Made by a program: the position numbers and the translations under genes | The notes under the pieces: generated by a model | Databases searched by the model: none | Seen by the model: the letters and a program-made list of their open reading frames with translations, nothing else | What the model was told of the DNA's origin: nothing | Assembly (NCBI GenBank): GCA_041685735.1 | Contig: JAWLFE010000013.1 | Coordinates: forward strand, 1 to 64,000 | Source of the DNA: CSSed11-175R1 sp041685735 | GTDB lineage: Bacteria > Actinomycetota > Nitriliruptoria > Nitriliruptorales > Nitriliruptoraceae | Direction: 5' to 3' | DNA length: 64,000 nt | Part shown: piece after piece, positions 34,548 through 43,180 of the stretch | Layout of the letters: every line of letters begins with the position of its first letter | Numbering within the stretch: the stretch's first letter is position 1

Positions 34548-35903
34548 TCAGATGGTGAGGTGATCGCGGACCGCGTCAGCGATCCGGTCCACGGTGAGCT
34601 GGGCATCCTCGTGGGTCTCCGCCTCCGCCATCACCCGGATCAGTGGCTCGGTGCCCGATGGACGCAGCAGGACGCGGCCACCATCGGCGAGCCGTTCCTC
34701 CTCCGCCCGGACGACCTCCCACACCGCCGCAGCATCGCCGAGCCCGTCGCGATCGACGCCCGGCACGTTGACCAGCACCTGGGGCAGGCGGGCCATCACG
34801 GTGGCCAGTTCCTCGAGCGATGCGCCGGTGGAACGGACCACCGAGAGCAGTCGGACCGCACACAGCACCCCGTCCCCCGTCGTGGCGTGATCGAGGTCGA
34901 TGATGTGACCGCTCTGTTCCCCGCCGAGGTTGAGCCCCTTGGCCTGCATCGCCTCGAGCACGTAGCGGTCCCCGACCGCGGTCTCCACGACCTCCACGCC
35001 CAGTGCCTGCATCGACCGTCGGAACCCGAGGTTGGTCATCACCGTGGTGGCGACCGTGTCCTGCGCCAGGGTGCCGTGGTGGTGCATCTGCCGGGCGAGG
35101 ATCGCCAGGATGACGTCGCCGTCGACCTCGTCTCCCTGATGGCTGGCCGCGATGAGCCGATCGGCGTCCCCGTCGTGGCTCACACCGGCATCCGCACCGT
35201 GTTCGACGACGGCATCACAGATGACACGGGGATAGGTCGATCCGCACGACTCGTTGATGTTGGCGCCATCCGGTCGGCAGTGGATGGCCACCACCTCGGC
35301 ACCCAACTGGCGGTAGACCTGCGGCGCGACGTTGGACGCGGCACCGTTGGCGCCGTCGACCACGATCTTGAGGCCGGACAGGTCGACGTCCGCGGTCGCC
35401 GCGAGGTGCTCGACGTAGCGGGCCACGGCGGCCGGATCGGTCAGCCGCCGACCGATCCGGGTGCCGATCGGCCGGAGTCCGGCCCGCTGCTCGACGATGT
35501 CCTCGAGCCGGGCCTCCTCGTCGTCGCTGAGCTTGTAGCCCGCTGCACCGAAGAACTTGATGCCGTTGTCGCCGACCGGGTTGTGCGATGCGGAGATCAT
35601 CGCACCCGCGCTGGTGCTCGAACGGCTCGTCAGGAACGCCACGCCAGGGGTGGGCAGCACGCCGCCGACGACCGCGTCACCGCCCCCGGAGGTGATGCCG
35701 GCGACCAGGGCCGCTTCCAGCATCTCGCCGGACCAGCGGGGGTCACGCCCGACGAAGATGGAGGGGCGGGTGTCGCCGCCCTCGTGCAGGACCGTGACCA
35801 GCGCCCGCCCGAGCGACATCGCCAGTTCCGGTGTCAGGTCGACGTTGGCGACCCCACGCGTGCCGTCGGTCCCGAAGATCGATCCCACGTCGTCGCTCTC
35901 CAC
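34548..35903 (-). CDS. glmM: Phosphoglucosamine mutase
   Basis: Converts glucosamine-6-P to glucosamine-1-P for UDP-GlcNAc. 451 aa. The domain order is complete: SIFGTDGTRG at the N-terminus, the phosphoserine loop SAGAMISASHNPVGDNGIKFF (active Ser near 106), the metal loop DGDADRL, the sugar loop GGEQSGH and the phosphate loop RPSGTEPLIRVM. A second in-frame GTG at 35888 (GSIFGTDG) has GGAG nine bases ahead and would give the more usual N-terminus. A TAGGCT element lies 40 bases upstream. rpsI and rplM precede it on the same strand, a common actinobacterial order. Confidence 0.97.
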   Translation of the reverse strand: MESDDVGSIFGTDGTRGVANVDLTPELAMSLGRALVTVLHEGGDTRPSIFVGRDPRWSGEMLEAALVAGITSGGGDAVVGGVLPTPGVAFLTSRSSTSAGAMISASHNPVGDNGIKFFGAAGYKLSDDEEARLEDIVEQRAGLRPIGTRIGRRLTDPAAVARYVEHLAATADVDLSGLKIVVDGANGAASNVAPQVYRQLGAEVVAIHCRPDGANINESCGSTYPRVICDAVVEHGADAGVSHDGDADRLIAASHQGDEVDGDVILAILARQMHHHGTLAQDTVATTVMTNLGFRRSMQALGVEVVETAVGDRYVLEAMQAKGLNLGGEQSGHIIDLDHATTGDGVLCAVRLLSVVRSTGASLEELATVMARLPQVLVNVPGVDRDGLGDAAAVWEVVRAEEERLADGGRVLLRPSGTEPLIRVMAEAETHEDAQLTVDRIADAVRDHLTI

Positions 35904-35942
35904 CTCGATGTCGCGGCGCTCACCACCGCACTCCGCCCAGGC

Positions 35943-35948
35943 AGCCTA
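35943..35948 (-). promoter_or_regulatory. Possible -10 element (TAGGCT) for glmM
   Basis: TAGGCT on the minus strand 40 bases before the glmM start. It follows the rpsI terminator hairpin, so glmM likely has its own promoter. Confidence 0.35.
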
Positions 35949-36061
35949 GGCCGCGTCGCCATCGGAGCACGAGGCGGCACCCTGGTCGGACGTCCCCGTC
36001 GCCCCGATCCACGCACATCACCAGCCAGGGCGCATCACCAACGCGCACCACCAGCCGATGA

Positions 36062-36090
36062 GAACGCCGCCCGGTGGGCGGGCGGCGTTC
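36062..36090 (-). terminator. Terminator hairpin after rpsI
   Basis: A perfect 12-bp stem (GAACGCCGCCCG and complement) with a 5-base loop, 20 bases past the rpsI stop. Confidence 0.75.
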
Positions 36091-36109
36091 CACGATGCGA
36101 CGGCTCGGT

Positions 36110-36496
<387 letters not shown>

Positions 36497-36576
36497 CGTG
36501 GTGTTCCTCGCTGCTCATCGATCGTCCGGCCGGCGTGTGCGCCTCGTCGAGCGCTGTGACCGGCCCGGGGTGGTGG

Positions 36577-37011
36577 TCAGACGTGGTCGGGGAAGGGCTT
36601 GGGCTGCTGCGCCGCGTGCGGGTGCTCGGCGCCGGGGTAGACCTTGAGCTTGGTCCCCATCGAGTTGCCGAGCTTGGTCTTTGGCAGCATGCCCTTGATC
36701 GCGGTCTCCACGATCTTGACCGGCTGCTTGGTCAGCATCGCCGCGAACGGCACGGACTTGATGCCACCAGGGAAACCGGAGTGGGAGTAGTAGTTCTTCT
36801 GTTCGGCCTTCCCACCGGTCACCACGATCTTGTCCGCGTTGATGACCACGACGTGGTCACCCATGTCCATGTGGGGCGTGAACGTCGGCTTGTGCTTGCC
36901 ACGCAGCACGGTCGCGACACGGGTCGCGAGCCGGCCGAGGGTCTGTCCATCGGCATCGATGACATACCAGTCGCGCGTGATGTCTTTGGCGCTGGGGCTG
37001 TAGGTGCGCAT
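36577..37011 (-). CDS. rplM: Ribosomal protein L13
   Basis: Early-assembly 50S protein. 144 aa with DWYVIDADGQTLGRLAT, GDHVVVINADKI, YYSHSGFPGG and the AIKGMLPKTKLG motif, ending in a His/Pro tail (EHPHAAQQPKPFPDHV). It forms the usual rplM-rpsI pair. The 240-base spacer to truA upstream contains no recognised signal apart from GC-rich sequence; it should hold the rplM promoter or continue read-through from truA. Confidence 0.98.
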   Translation of the reverse strand: MRTYSPSAKDITRDWYVIDADGQTLGRLATRVATVLRGKHKPTFTPHMDMGDHVVVINADKIVVTGGKAEQKNYYSHSGFPGGIKSVPFAAMLTKQPVKIVETAIKGMLPKTKLGNSMGTKLKVYPGAEHPHAAQQPKPFPDHV

Positions 37012-37252
37012 CTGTCGATCCTCGGTGAACCTGGAGCGGGTGGCGAAGCGACACGCCGGCTGATGGCGAGCGCATCGTCCCGGCGGCGGTGCCGCGCGGG
37101 TGCGAGCCGATGGACCGGGTCAGTCCGCAACGCAGGAGATGTGGCGCGACGATGAAGGACCCGGACACGGAACGCGCGGCCCACATGAGGCCGCGAGGCG
37201 CAAGCGTACCGTGCCCCCGACCGGGGGGTCAACCGACACCGATCGCCGACGA

Positions 37253-38083
37253 TCAGCGAACGGCCGCGGGCGGTGCGGAGGGCCAGCGCCGACCGTAGCT
37301 GACGCGCTCCAGGGTGAGGCCCTGCGGCGGCGACACGCGGGCGGCCAGGGCGCGATCCCTGGCTGCGAGGAGTTCACCGATCCACGCGGGTTCGTGCAGA
37401 CCCTGGCCGACCTCCACGAGGCAGCCGACCATGGCACGGACCTGTTGGTGGCAGAACGCCTTGCCGGCGAACCGCAGATCGATCCGACCGGCCGAGGGTC
37501 GGGTGATCGCGATCCGATCGATGCGGCGCATCGTCGTGCGGTCCTGCCGCTTCCGGCAGAACGTGGCGAAGTCGTGCTCGCCGATGAGCCACCGGGTTCC
37601 CCGGCGCATCTGCGGGACCGAGAGCTCGGCACCGACGAGCCACCGGTCGTGACGTCGGATCGGATCGGCCAACGGTAGGTCGACCAACTTGTAGCGGTAC
37701 TGGCGGCCCACCGCGGAGAACCGTGCGTGGAACTCGTGGCTGACCCGCTGGACCGACCAGATGGTGATGGCGGGCCCGACCTCGCGGTCGAGACGTCGGC
37801 GCATCGCCTCGAGGTTGGCGATCGCGCGTGCCGCGTGGCTCGTGGAGCCATCCACATCGAGGTGGACGACCTGGGCCACCGCGTGGACCCCACGGTCGGT
37901 GCGGCCGGCGCAGGTGATCTCCCGCTCCTGGCCCAGCAACCGCAACAGGGCACCCTCGAGGGTGCCCTGCACGGTGGTCTGATCACGTTGTCGGGCGAAC
38001 CCGGCGAACGGACCTCCGTCGTAGGCGAGGTCGATGCGCAGCCGGATGGGATCATCCACGGCGACGTGACGAGACGCGCTCAC
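37253..38083 (-). CDS. truA: tRNA pseudouridine38-40 synthase
   Basis: Isomerises U38-U40 in the anticodon stem. 276 aa. The catalytic Asp lies in CAGRTDRGVHA; also seen are LAYDGGPFAGFARQ, SHEFHARFSAVGRQYRY, the DFATFCRKRQ region and FCHQQVRAMVG. The GTG start overlaps the rplQ stop by four bases (GTGA), so truA is translated after rplQ, the normal actinobacterial order rpoA-rplQ-truA. Confidence 0.96.
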   Translation of the reverse strand: MSASRHVAVDDPIRLRIDLAYDGGPFAGFARQRDQTTVQGTLEGALLRLLGQEREITCAGRTDRGVHAVAQVVHLDVDGSTSHAARAIANLEAMRRRLDREVGPAITIWSVQRVSHEFHARFSAVGRQYRYKLVDLPLADPIRRHDRWLVGAELSVPQMRRGTRWLIGEHDFATFCRKRQDRTTMRRIDRIAITRPSAGRIDLRFAGKAFCHQQVRAMVGCLVEVGQGLHEPAWIGELLAARDRALAARVSPPQGLTLERVSYGRRWPSAPPAAVR

Positions 38084-38962
38084 GCGCCCTTGGGGTCGTC
38101 CTCGTCGTCATCGTCCGAGTCGACCGACGACGGGCTGTCCACCGACGACGGGCTGTCCGCCGACGAGGGGCTGTCCACCGACGNNNNNNNNNNNNNNNNN
38201 NNNNNNNNNNNNNNNNNNNNNNNNNNNNNNNNNNNNNNNNNNNNNNNNNNNNNNNNNNNNNNNNNNNNNNNNNNNNNNNNNNNCGCCCTTGGGGTCGTCC
38301 TCGTCGTCATCGTCCGAGTCGACCGACGACGGGCTGTCCACCGACGACGGGCTGTCCGCCGACGAGGGGCTGTCCACCGACGAGGGGCTGTCCACCGACG
38401 CGTCGGGGTCGGCACCGGTGACCTTGGCGACCGCAGCCGCCACGTCCTCGTCGGTGGGCTCGTCGTCGTCCTCGTCGAGGTCGACCTCATCGAGCAACGC
38501 CGTGCCGGTGCCGGCAGGCTCAGCCGCGGCCCGACGTCGACGCCCGAACAGTCCACGGGACCGGCCGGCCTTGGCGTCCTCGATGACCTCTTCACCGACG
38601 CTGTCGCCCAACTCGGTCAGCTCGACGAGCACCATCGGCGCGTTGTCGCCCTTGCGGGGACCGAGCTTGAGCATGCGCGTGTAGCCACCGTTGCGGTCGG
38701 CGAAGCGTGGGGCCACGTCGTCGAACAGGTAGGCGACGACGTCGCGGTCATGGAGCTTGGACAGCGCCTGACGGCGGGCGTGCAGGTCTCCCTGCTTGCC
38801 CTTGGTGATGAGCTTCTCCGCGTAGGGGCGCAGCATCCGGCCCTTGGCCTCGGTGGTCTTGATGCGGCCGTGACGGAACAGGTCACTGGCGAGGTTGGCC
38901 AGGATCTGCTTCTGGTGGCTCGGGCCACCTCCGAGCCGGGAACCGCGCTTCGGGGTCGGCAT
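38080..38962 (-). CDS. rplQ: Ribosomal protein L17 with acidic C-terminal extension, split by an assembly artefact
   Basis: 50S protein at the exit-tunnel rim. The conserved ~120-residue core starts MPTPKRGSRLGGGPSHQKQI and includes TTEAKGRMLRPYAEKLITKG. It is followed by an unusual extension: a linker with Arg/Ala, then a Ser/Asp/Glu/Pro tail ending DDDDEDDPKGA. The 100-N gap cuts the tail and breaks the frame. The 99 bases on the left of the gap (38085-38183) are identical to the first 99 on the right (38284-38382), so the contigs simply overlap. Merging them restores one frame of 227 aa ending at the TGA at 38080-38082. Confidence 0.9.
38184..38283. other. Assembly gap (100 N) that duplicates 99 bp
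   Basis: The 99 bases before and the 99 bases after the N run are identical, the signature of two contig ends sharing a k-mer-sized overlap that a scaffolder failed to merge. Real genomic length here is about 199 bases shorter. Confidence 0.95.
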
Positions 38963-39050
38963 CTGTCTCTCCTTGGAGCAACGTCAGCGTGTTGCCACGC
39001 GTCGAAAGTTTCGGGCGGGCGGTGCAGGATCGCGCCCGCCCGCGGGGTGG

Positions 39051-40088
39051 TCACTCCTTGAGAGCGACACCGAGTTCCACGAGCTTGTCGCGGACCTCAT
39101 CGACCGACTTGGAGCCGAAGTTGCGGATCTCCAGGAGCTCCTGCTCGGTCTTGTCGCGCAGTTCGCCCACGGTCTGGACGCCCTCACGCTTGAGGCAGTT
39201 GTAGGAGCGCACCGACAGGTCCAGATCCTCGATCGGCATGTCGGCGACCGGGTCGCCGATGGCCGCCAGCGCTTCCTCGGGCGAGACCACGATGCCACCG
39301 GGTCCGGAGTCCTCGAAGCCGGCGAACTGCTCGAACAGGGCCTTCAGGGTCTCACCGGACGAGGACAGCGCCTGCGCCGGGGTGACCGAGCCGTCGGTCT
39401 CGATGTCGAGGATCAGCTCGTCGTAGTTGGTCATCTGCTCGACACGGGTCGGCTCGACCTTGTAGGCCACGCGCCGGACCGGGCTGTAGACGGAGTCGAT
39501 CGCGATGACCCCGATGGGGTCGCCCGACCGCTTGTTGACGTCGGAGGTGCGGTAGCCGCGTCCCCGCTCGACGGTCAGGTACATCTCGAGGTGACCGTTG
39601 GCGTTGAGTGTCGCGATGTGCAGGTCCTCGTTGACGACCTCCACCTGCGACGGCGCGAAGATGTTCTCCGCGGTCAGGACACCGGGGCCGTCACCACCGA
39701 GGAAGATCTCGACCGGCTCCTCGGAGTCGGAGCGCACGACCAGGTCCTTGATGTTGAGGATGATGTCGGTGACATCCTCCTTGACACCTTCGATCGCCGA
39801 GAACTCGTGCAGGACGGACCCGCCGTCGGGGCCTGCGGCCTGCGCCGAGGTGAACCGGATCCGCGTGACTGCGGCACCCGGCACCGACGACAGCAGCGTG
39901 CGCCGCAGCGAGTTCCCGATCGTGTAACCGAAGCCGGGCTCGAGCGGCTCGATGCGGAACCGTGAACGCAGGCCCTCTTCGTTGACCTCTTCGGTCAGAC
40001 GCGGGCGGTAGGCGATGAACGGGGATCCGGCCGACGTCTCCGTCAGGCTGATCACACCGTCTTCATCGTAGAAACCGAAATCAGACAT
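39051..40088 (-). CDS. rpoA: RNA polymerase subunit alpha
   Basis: Scaffold of RNA polymerase assembly and target of activators. 345 aa. The N-terminal dimerisation domain has EPLEPGFGYTIGNSLRRTLL and GGDGPGVLTAENI. The C-terminal domain (about residues 265-345) contains DLDLSVRSYNCLKREGV and ELLEIRNFGSKSVDEV, the DNA/activator-binding helices. The ATG at 40088 has AAGGAG upstream; the frame is open another 13 codons without a site. Gene order rpsD-rpoA-rplQ is standard. Confidence 0.98.
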   Translation of the reverse strand: MSDFGFYDEDGVISLTETSAGSPFIAYRPRLTEEVNEEGLRSRFRIEPLEPGFGYTIGNSLRRTLLSSVPGAAVTRIRFTSAQAAGPDGGSVLHEFSAIEGVKEDVTDIILNIKDLVVRSDSEEPVEIFLGGDGPGVLTAENIFAPSQVEVVNEDLHIATLNANGHLEMYLTVERGRGYRTSDVNKRSGDPIGVIAIDSVYSPVRRVAYKVEPTRVEQMTNYDELILDIETDGSVTPAQALSSSGETLKALFEQFAGFEDSGPGGIVVSPEEALAAIGDPVADMPIEDLDLSVRSYNCLKREGVQTVGELRDKTEQELLEIRNFGSKSVDEVRDKLVELGVALKE

Positions 40089-40270
40089 CGGTGCTCCTTG
40101 AAGGGTTCGGCGGGGACGTCCCCCCACCGCGCGTCGCCCTCGATCCCGGGGCCATCGGCGACACGCTCACACTTCCACGTGCCGGTGTCCCGGGCCGGTA
40201 CGTGGGCCGGCGGCGGGCGCCACCGGCGTTGGTCGGTTCGTGATCGCTGCGGCAGCGACCACGAAGATGA

Positions 40271-40879
40271 TCACTTCGAGTACAGCTCGACGATCATCTG
40301 CTCGGTCACGGGCGCGTCGATCTGCGACCGGACCGGGTGGTCGATGATGGTGATCTTGAACGCGCTGGCGTCGGACTGCATCCAGCCCGGCACGTCGCGG
40401 GACCCGAAGACCTCCAACGACCCGATCACGGCCTGCGACTCGCGCGACTTCGGTCGGATCTCGATCTCGTCGCCGGGCTTGACCCGGTGGGATGGGATGT
40501 TGGTGGACCGGCCGTTCACGGTGACGTGGCGGTGGCTGACCATCTGCCGCGACTCGGCGCGCGATCGCCCCCACCCGGCGCGGTACAGCACGTTGTCCAG
40601 GCGCAGTTCGAGCAGGATCAGCAGGTTCTCACCGGTGAGGCCCTCGGTCTTGCGGTTGGCCTCCTCGTAGTACTTGCGGAACTGCTTCTCGAGCACGCCG
40701 TAGTAGTACCGCGCCTTCTGCTTCTCGCGCAGCTGCAGCAGGTACTCGGATTCCTTGATACGGCCACGGCCGTGATCGCCCGGCGGGTAGGGTCGCTTGG
40801 CGAAGTTCTTGTCGTTGCCCTTGAGGTCGACGCCGAGTCGGCGCGACTTCTTCGTCATGGGGCCGGTGTAGCGAGCCAT
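40271..40879 (-). CDS. rpsD: Ribosomal protein S4
   Basis: 16S rRNA primary-binding protein. 202 aa, the zinc-free (C-minus) type with no N-terminal Cys cluster. It contains MARYTGPMTKKSRRLG, RKYYEEANRKTEGLTGENL, LELRLDNVLYRAGWGRSRAE and the S4-domain SHRHVTVNGRSTNIPSHRVK. It lies in the alpha-operon block infA-rpmJ-rpsM-rpsK-rpsD-rpoA-rplQ. Confidence 0.98.
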   Translation of the reverse strand: MARYTGPMTKKSRRLGVDLKGNDKNFAKRPYPPGDHGRGRIKESEYLLQLREKQKARYYYGVLEKQFRKYYEEANRKTEGLTGENLLILLELRLDNVLYRAGWGRSRAESRQMVSHRHVTVNGRSTNIPSHRVKPGDEIEIRPKSRESQAVIGSLEVFGSRDVPGWMQSDASAFKITIIDHPVRSQIDAPVTEQMIVELYSK

Positions 40880-40959
40880 GCGTGATTCCTTCCTCGGTCA
40901 CCCCGTCAGGGATGCCATGGGAACGCCCACCTGCGGGACGCTCCTCCTCGCGTGACGAC

Positions 40960-41349
40960 TCAGGTGCGGCGGCGCTTCGGCGGCCGGCAGCCGTTGTGCG
41001 GCACCGGGGTGATGTCACGGATGGACAGCACCTCGATCCCGGCAGCAGCGAGGGTGCGGATAGCGGTCTCCCGGCCGGCGCCGGGACCCTTGCACAACAC
41101 GTCGACCTTGCGGACACCGTTCTCGATGGCCGTCTTGGTGGCCTGCTCGGCGGCGACCTGGGCGGCGAACGGCGTCGACTTGCGCGAGCCCTTGAAGCCC
41201 GCGTTGCCGCCGGTCGACCACGCGATCACGTTGCCCTGCAGGTCCGTGAAGGTGATGGTGGTGTTGTTGAACGTCGACTTGATGTGGGCCTGCGCGTGCA
41301 TGACGTTCTTGCGCTCGCGCTTGCGGCTCCGTTGCTTCTTCTGTGCCAT
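40960..41349 (-). CDS. rpsK: Ribosomal protein S11
   Basis: Platform protein of the 30S subunit. 129 aa from ATG 41349 (MAQKKQRSRKRERKN). It has NNTTITFTDLQGNVIAWSTGG, FKGSRKSTPFAAQVAAE and the C-terminal ITPVPHNGCRPPKRRRT, all near-invariant. The longer frame upstream is non-coding. Confidence 0.98.
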   Translation of the reverse strand: MAQKKQRSRKRERKNVMHAQAHIKSTFNNTTITFTDLQGNVIAWSTGGNAGFKGSRKSTPFAAQVAAEQATKTAIENGVRKVDVLCKGPGAGRETAIRTLAAAGIEVLSIRDITPVPHNGCRPPKRRRT

Positions 41350-41428
41350 GGTCAGCTCTCTTTCGACCTCAGGACCGGCTGCCGTCACGACCTGCGGCCG
41401 ATCCGGGGTGCGATGTCGCGGGCGTCGA

Positions 41429-41812
41429 TCAGCCCTTACGCGTCGGCTTGCGGATACCACCCACCGCACGCTTGGGACCCTTGCGGGTGCGCGCGTTGGT
41501 GTGGGTGCGCTGACCACGGACCGGCAGGCCCAGACGGTGACGGACACCCTGGTACGAGCCGATCTCGATCTTGCGCTTGATGTTGTTCGCCACCTCGCGT
41601 CGGAGGTCACCCTCGACGCGGTAGCTGTTGTCGATGTGCTGACGCAACCGGACGACCTCGTCGTCGGTCAGGTCACGCACACGCGTGCTCGGATCGACCT
41701 CGGCTGCCGCGAGCGTGTGTTCCGCCCGCGTCCGTCCGACGCCGTAGATGTAGGTGAGTGCGATGACAACCCGCTTCTCGCGCGGGATGTCGACGCCTGC
41801 GATCCTGGCCAT
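41429..41812 (-). CDS. rpsM: Ribosomal protein S13
   Basis: Head protein of the 30S subunit that forms bridges to the 50S. 127 aa: MARIAGVDIPREKRVVIALT, YIYGVGRTRA, LRREVANNIKRKIEIGSYQG, and the basic tail RGQRTHTNARTRKG. It lies 17 bases after rpmJ. Confidence 0.98.
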   Translation of the reverse strand: MARIAGVDIPREKRVVIALTYIYGVGRTRAEHTLAAAEVDPSTRVRDLTDDEVVRLRQHIDNSYRVEGDLRREVANNIKRKIEIGSYQGVRHRLGLPVRGQRTHTNARTRKGPKRAVGGIRKPTRKG

Positions 41813-41829
41813 AGTTCGTCGACCTCCCG

Positions 41830-41943
41830 TTAACCCTGAACCTGTTTGTGGCGCGGGTTCTCACAGATCACACGCACGCGACCTCCGCGGCGGATGATCT
41901 TGCATTTGTCGCACATCTTCTTGATGGAAGGATGCACCTTCAT
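41830..41943 (-). CDS. rpmJ: Ribosomal protein L36
   Basis: 37-aa zinc-binding 50S protein, MKVHPSIKKMCDKCK followed by a basic stretch and CENPRHKQ. Cys-x2-Cys-x12-Cys-x4-His gives the complete zinc site (C-plus type). It starts at ATG 41943; the longer frame upstream is not real. Confidence 0.98.
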   Translation of the reverse strand: MKVHPSIKKMCDKCKIIRRGGRVRVICENPRHKQVQG

Positions 41944-42297
41944 GGTGACCTCTTCTGGTTGGAGCGCACCGGACCGGGCACGTGGTGCTGACCGGGAACG
42001 GGGCGTGGGGACACGTCGTGTCCACCGTGGCGTGTCGACGACCCGGGTGGTCGTCGCGGGACGAGGGCGGGTGCCCACCTCCCAGGGCCGCACGCGCCGC
42101 CGGGTGGCGGTGCGTGGTCTGTCACCGTGCCTCCCGAGGTGCGAACCCCCCGGCGGTGCCGGGTCGGAAGGTCGGTGCCGGCCGGCCTGATCGACGTCAG
42201 GGTCCGCGTCGTGCTCTCGCGCTGCGGGCCGTGCGCCGGATGTGGCGCCCGAGCCGGCCGGGGCCGGTGGGGCACGTTGTCGTCGAAGGGAGTGGGC
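41944..42297. other. infA-rpmJ spacer, no gene seen
   Basis: 354 GC-rich bases within what is usually a tight operon. I see several short GC palindromes but no start-plus-ribosome-site ORF, no terminator with a T-run and no known RNA. It may contain an extra promoter or a regulatory leader for rpmJ-rpsM. Confidence 0.5.
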
Positions 42298-42519
42298 CTA
42301 CTTGTAGCGGTAGGTGATCCGGCCGCGTGAGAGGTCGTAGGGAGACAGTTCCACCACGACCTTGTCCCCCGGCAGGATCCGGATGTAGTGCATCCGCATC
42401 TTGCCGCTGATGTGAGCGAGCACGTTGTGCCCGTTCTCCAACTCCACACGGAACTGGGTGTTGGGCAGCGCCTCGGTGACGACGCCCTCAACCTGGATCG
42501 CTTCTTCTTTCTCGCTCAC
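42298..42519 (-). CDS. infA: Translation initiation factor IF-1
   Basis: Binds the A site of the 30S subunit during initiation. 73 aa from GTG 42519 (SEKEEAIQVEGVV), the standard length; GGAGCG lies ahead. The OB-fold signatures EALPNTQFRVELENGHNVLA, HISGKMRMHYIRILPGD and VELSPYDLSRGRITYRYK are complete. It has its own promoter region at about 42740, which separates it from the foreign block upstream. Confidence 0.98.
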   Translation of the reverse strand: MSEKEEAIQVEGVVTEALPNTQFRVELENGHNVLAHISGKMRMHYIRILPGDKVVVELSPYDLSRGRITYRYK

Positions 42520-42708
42520 ACTCGCTCCGGGTCGGATCGGGGTGACGTCCGGACGCACAGCACCATCGCAGCTGCGAGGGAGGCGTCGGACGACGTCGGG
42601 CGGATGTTCAGGTCCGGTCCATCAGCGGATCGCACGGTCGCGGACCACGAGATGGTCCTGCGGACCGGTACTCCGTACCGATGTCGGACCGGTGTCCGGC
42701 GCGACGAA

Positions 42709-42743
42709 GCCCTGCCACGCGGCAGGGCGTCCGCGCAAGGGTA
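42709..42743 (-). promoter_or_regulatory. infA promoter (-10 TACCCT) with 5' hairpin
   Basis: On the minus strand TACCCT (42738-42743) is followed closely by an 8-bp hairpin GCCCTGCC/GGCAGGGC (42709-42728) at the likely 5' end of the mRNA. A leader of about 200 bases then precedes infA. -10 boxes of this kind are usual for actinobacterial ribosomal operons. Confidence 0.5.
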
Positions 42744-43060
42744 TCCACATGCGGGCCCGGAGGGCAACCCGTGGCCGGGCGACGGCCGGCCTGCACGGGC
42801 GGTGTCTGATCAGGTGTCATCAGCCAGCGGCCTGATCGTCGGTCAGAGGCCTGCGCGGCACGGGACCTCCACGTCGACGGCGGCGGCGGTGAGATCCGCA
42901 TCGGCAACCAGCTGGTCGAAGGGTTCGGCGCCACGCCGTGGCGGATGGGCCGGAGCGATCACGTGCTCGCGGCCGCGAGCACCGGCCGACAACTGGGAGG
43001 TGGTGCGCCACTGATGGGCACCCCTGATGGGGGCCGATCCACGCACGGGAGCCATAGAGC

Positions 43061-43093
43061 GAACTAGTAATCCTGTATTTCAGTTCCTATTAT
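43061..43093 (+). promoter_or_regulatory. Promoter region of the dab operon, with inverted repeat
   Basis: An AT-rich island in otherwise GC-rich DNA. TATTAT (43088-43093) is a strong -10 candidate. GAACT (43061-43065) and AGTTC (43082-43086) form an inverted repeat with 16 bases between, overlapping where the -35 should be, so it could be an operator. The first gene starts 88 bases further on. The rest of 42744-43060 shows nothing. Confidence 0.5.
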
Positions 43094-43180
43094 GGTCTGC
43101 GTCCCGTCCGTACCCGACGACTCGGAGTCAGCCGTGCCCCTCGCTGGGAGCCACCACCTCGACCGGCCGAGCACCGGTCC

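Noticed and set aside
38080..38962. Frameshifted or pseudogene rplQ
   Set aside because: The frame change coincides with the N gap and disappears when the 99-bp duplicate is removed.
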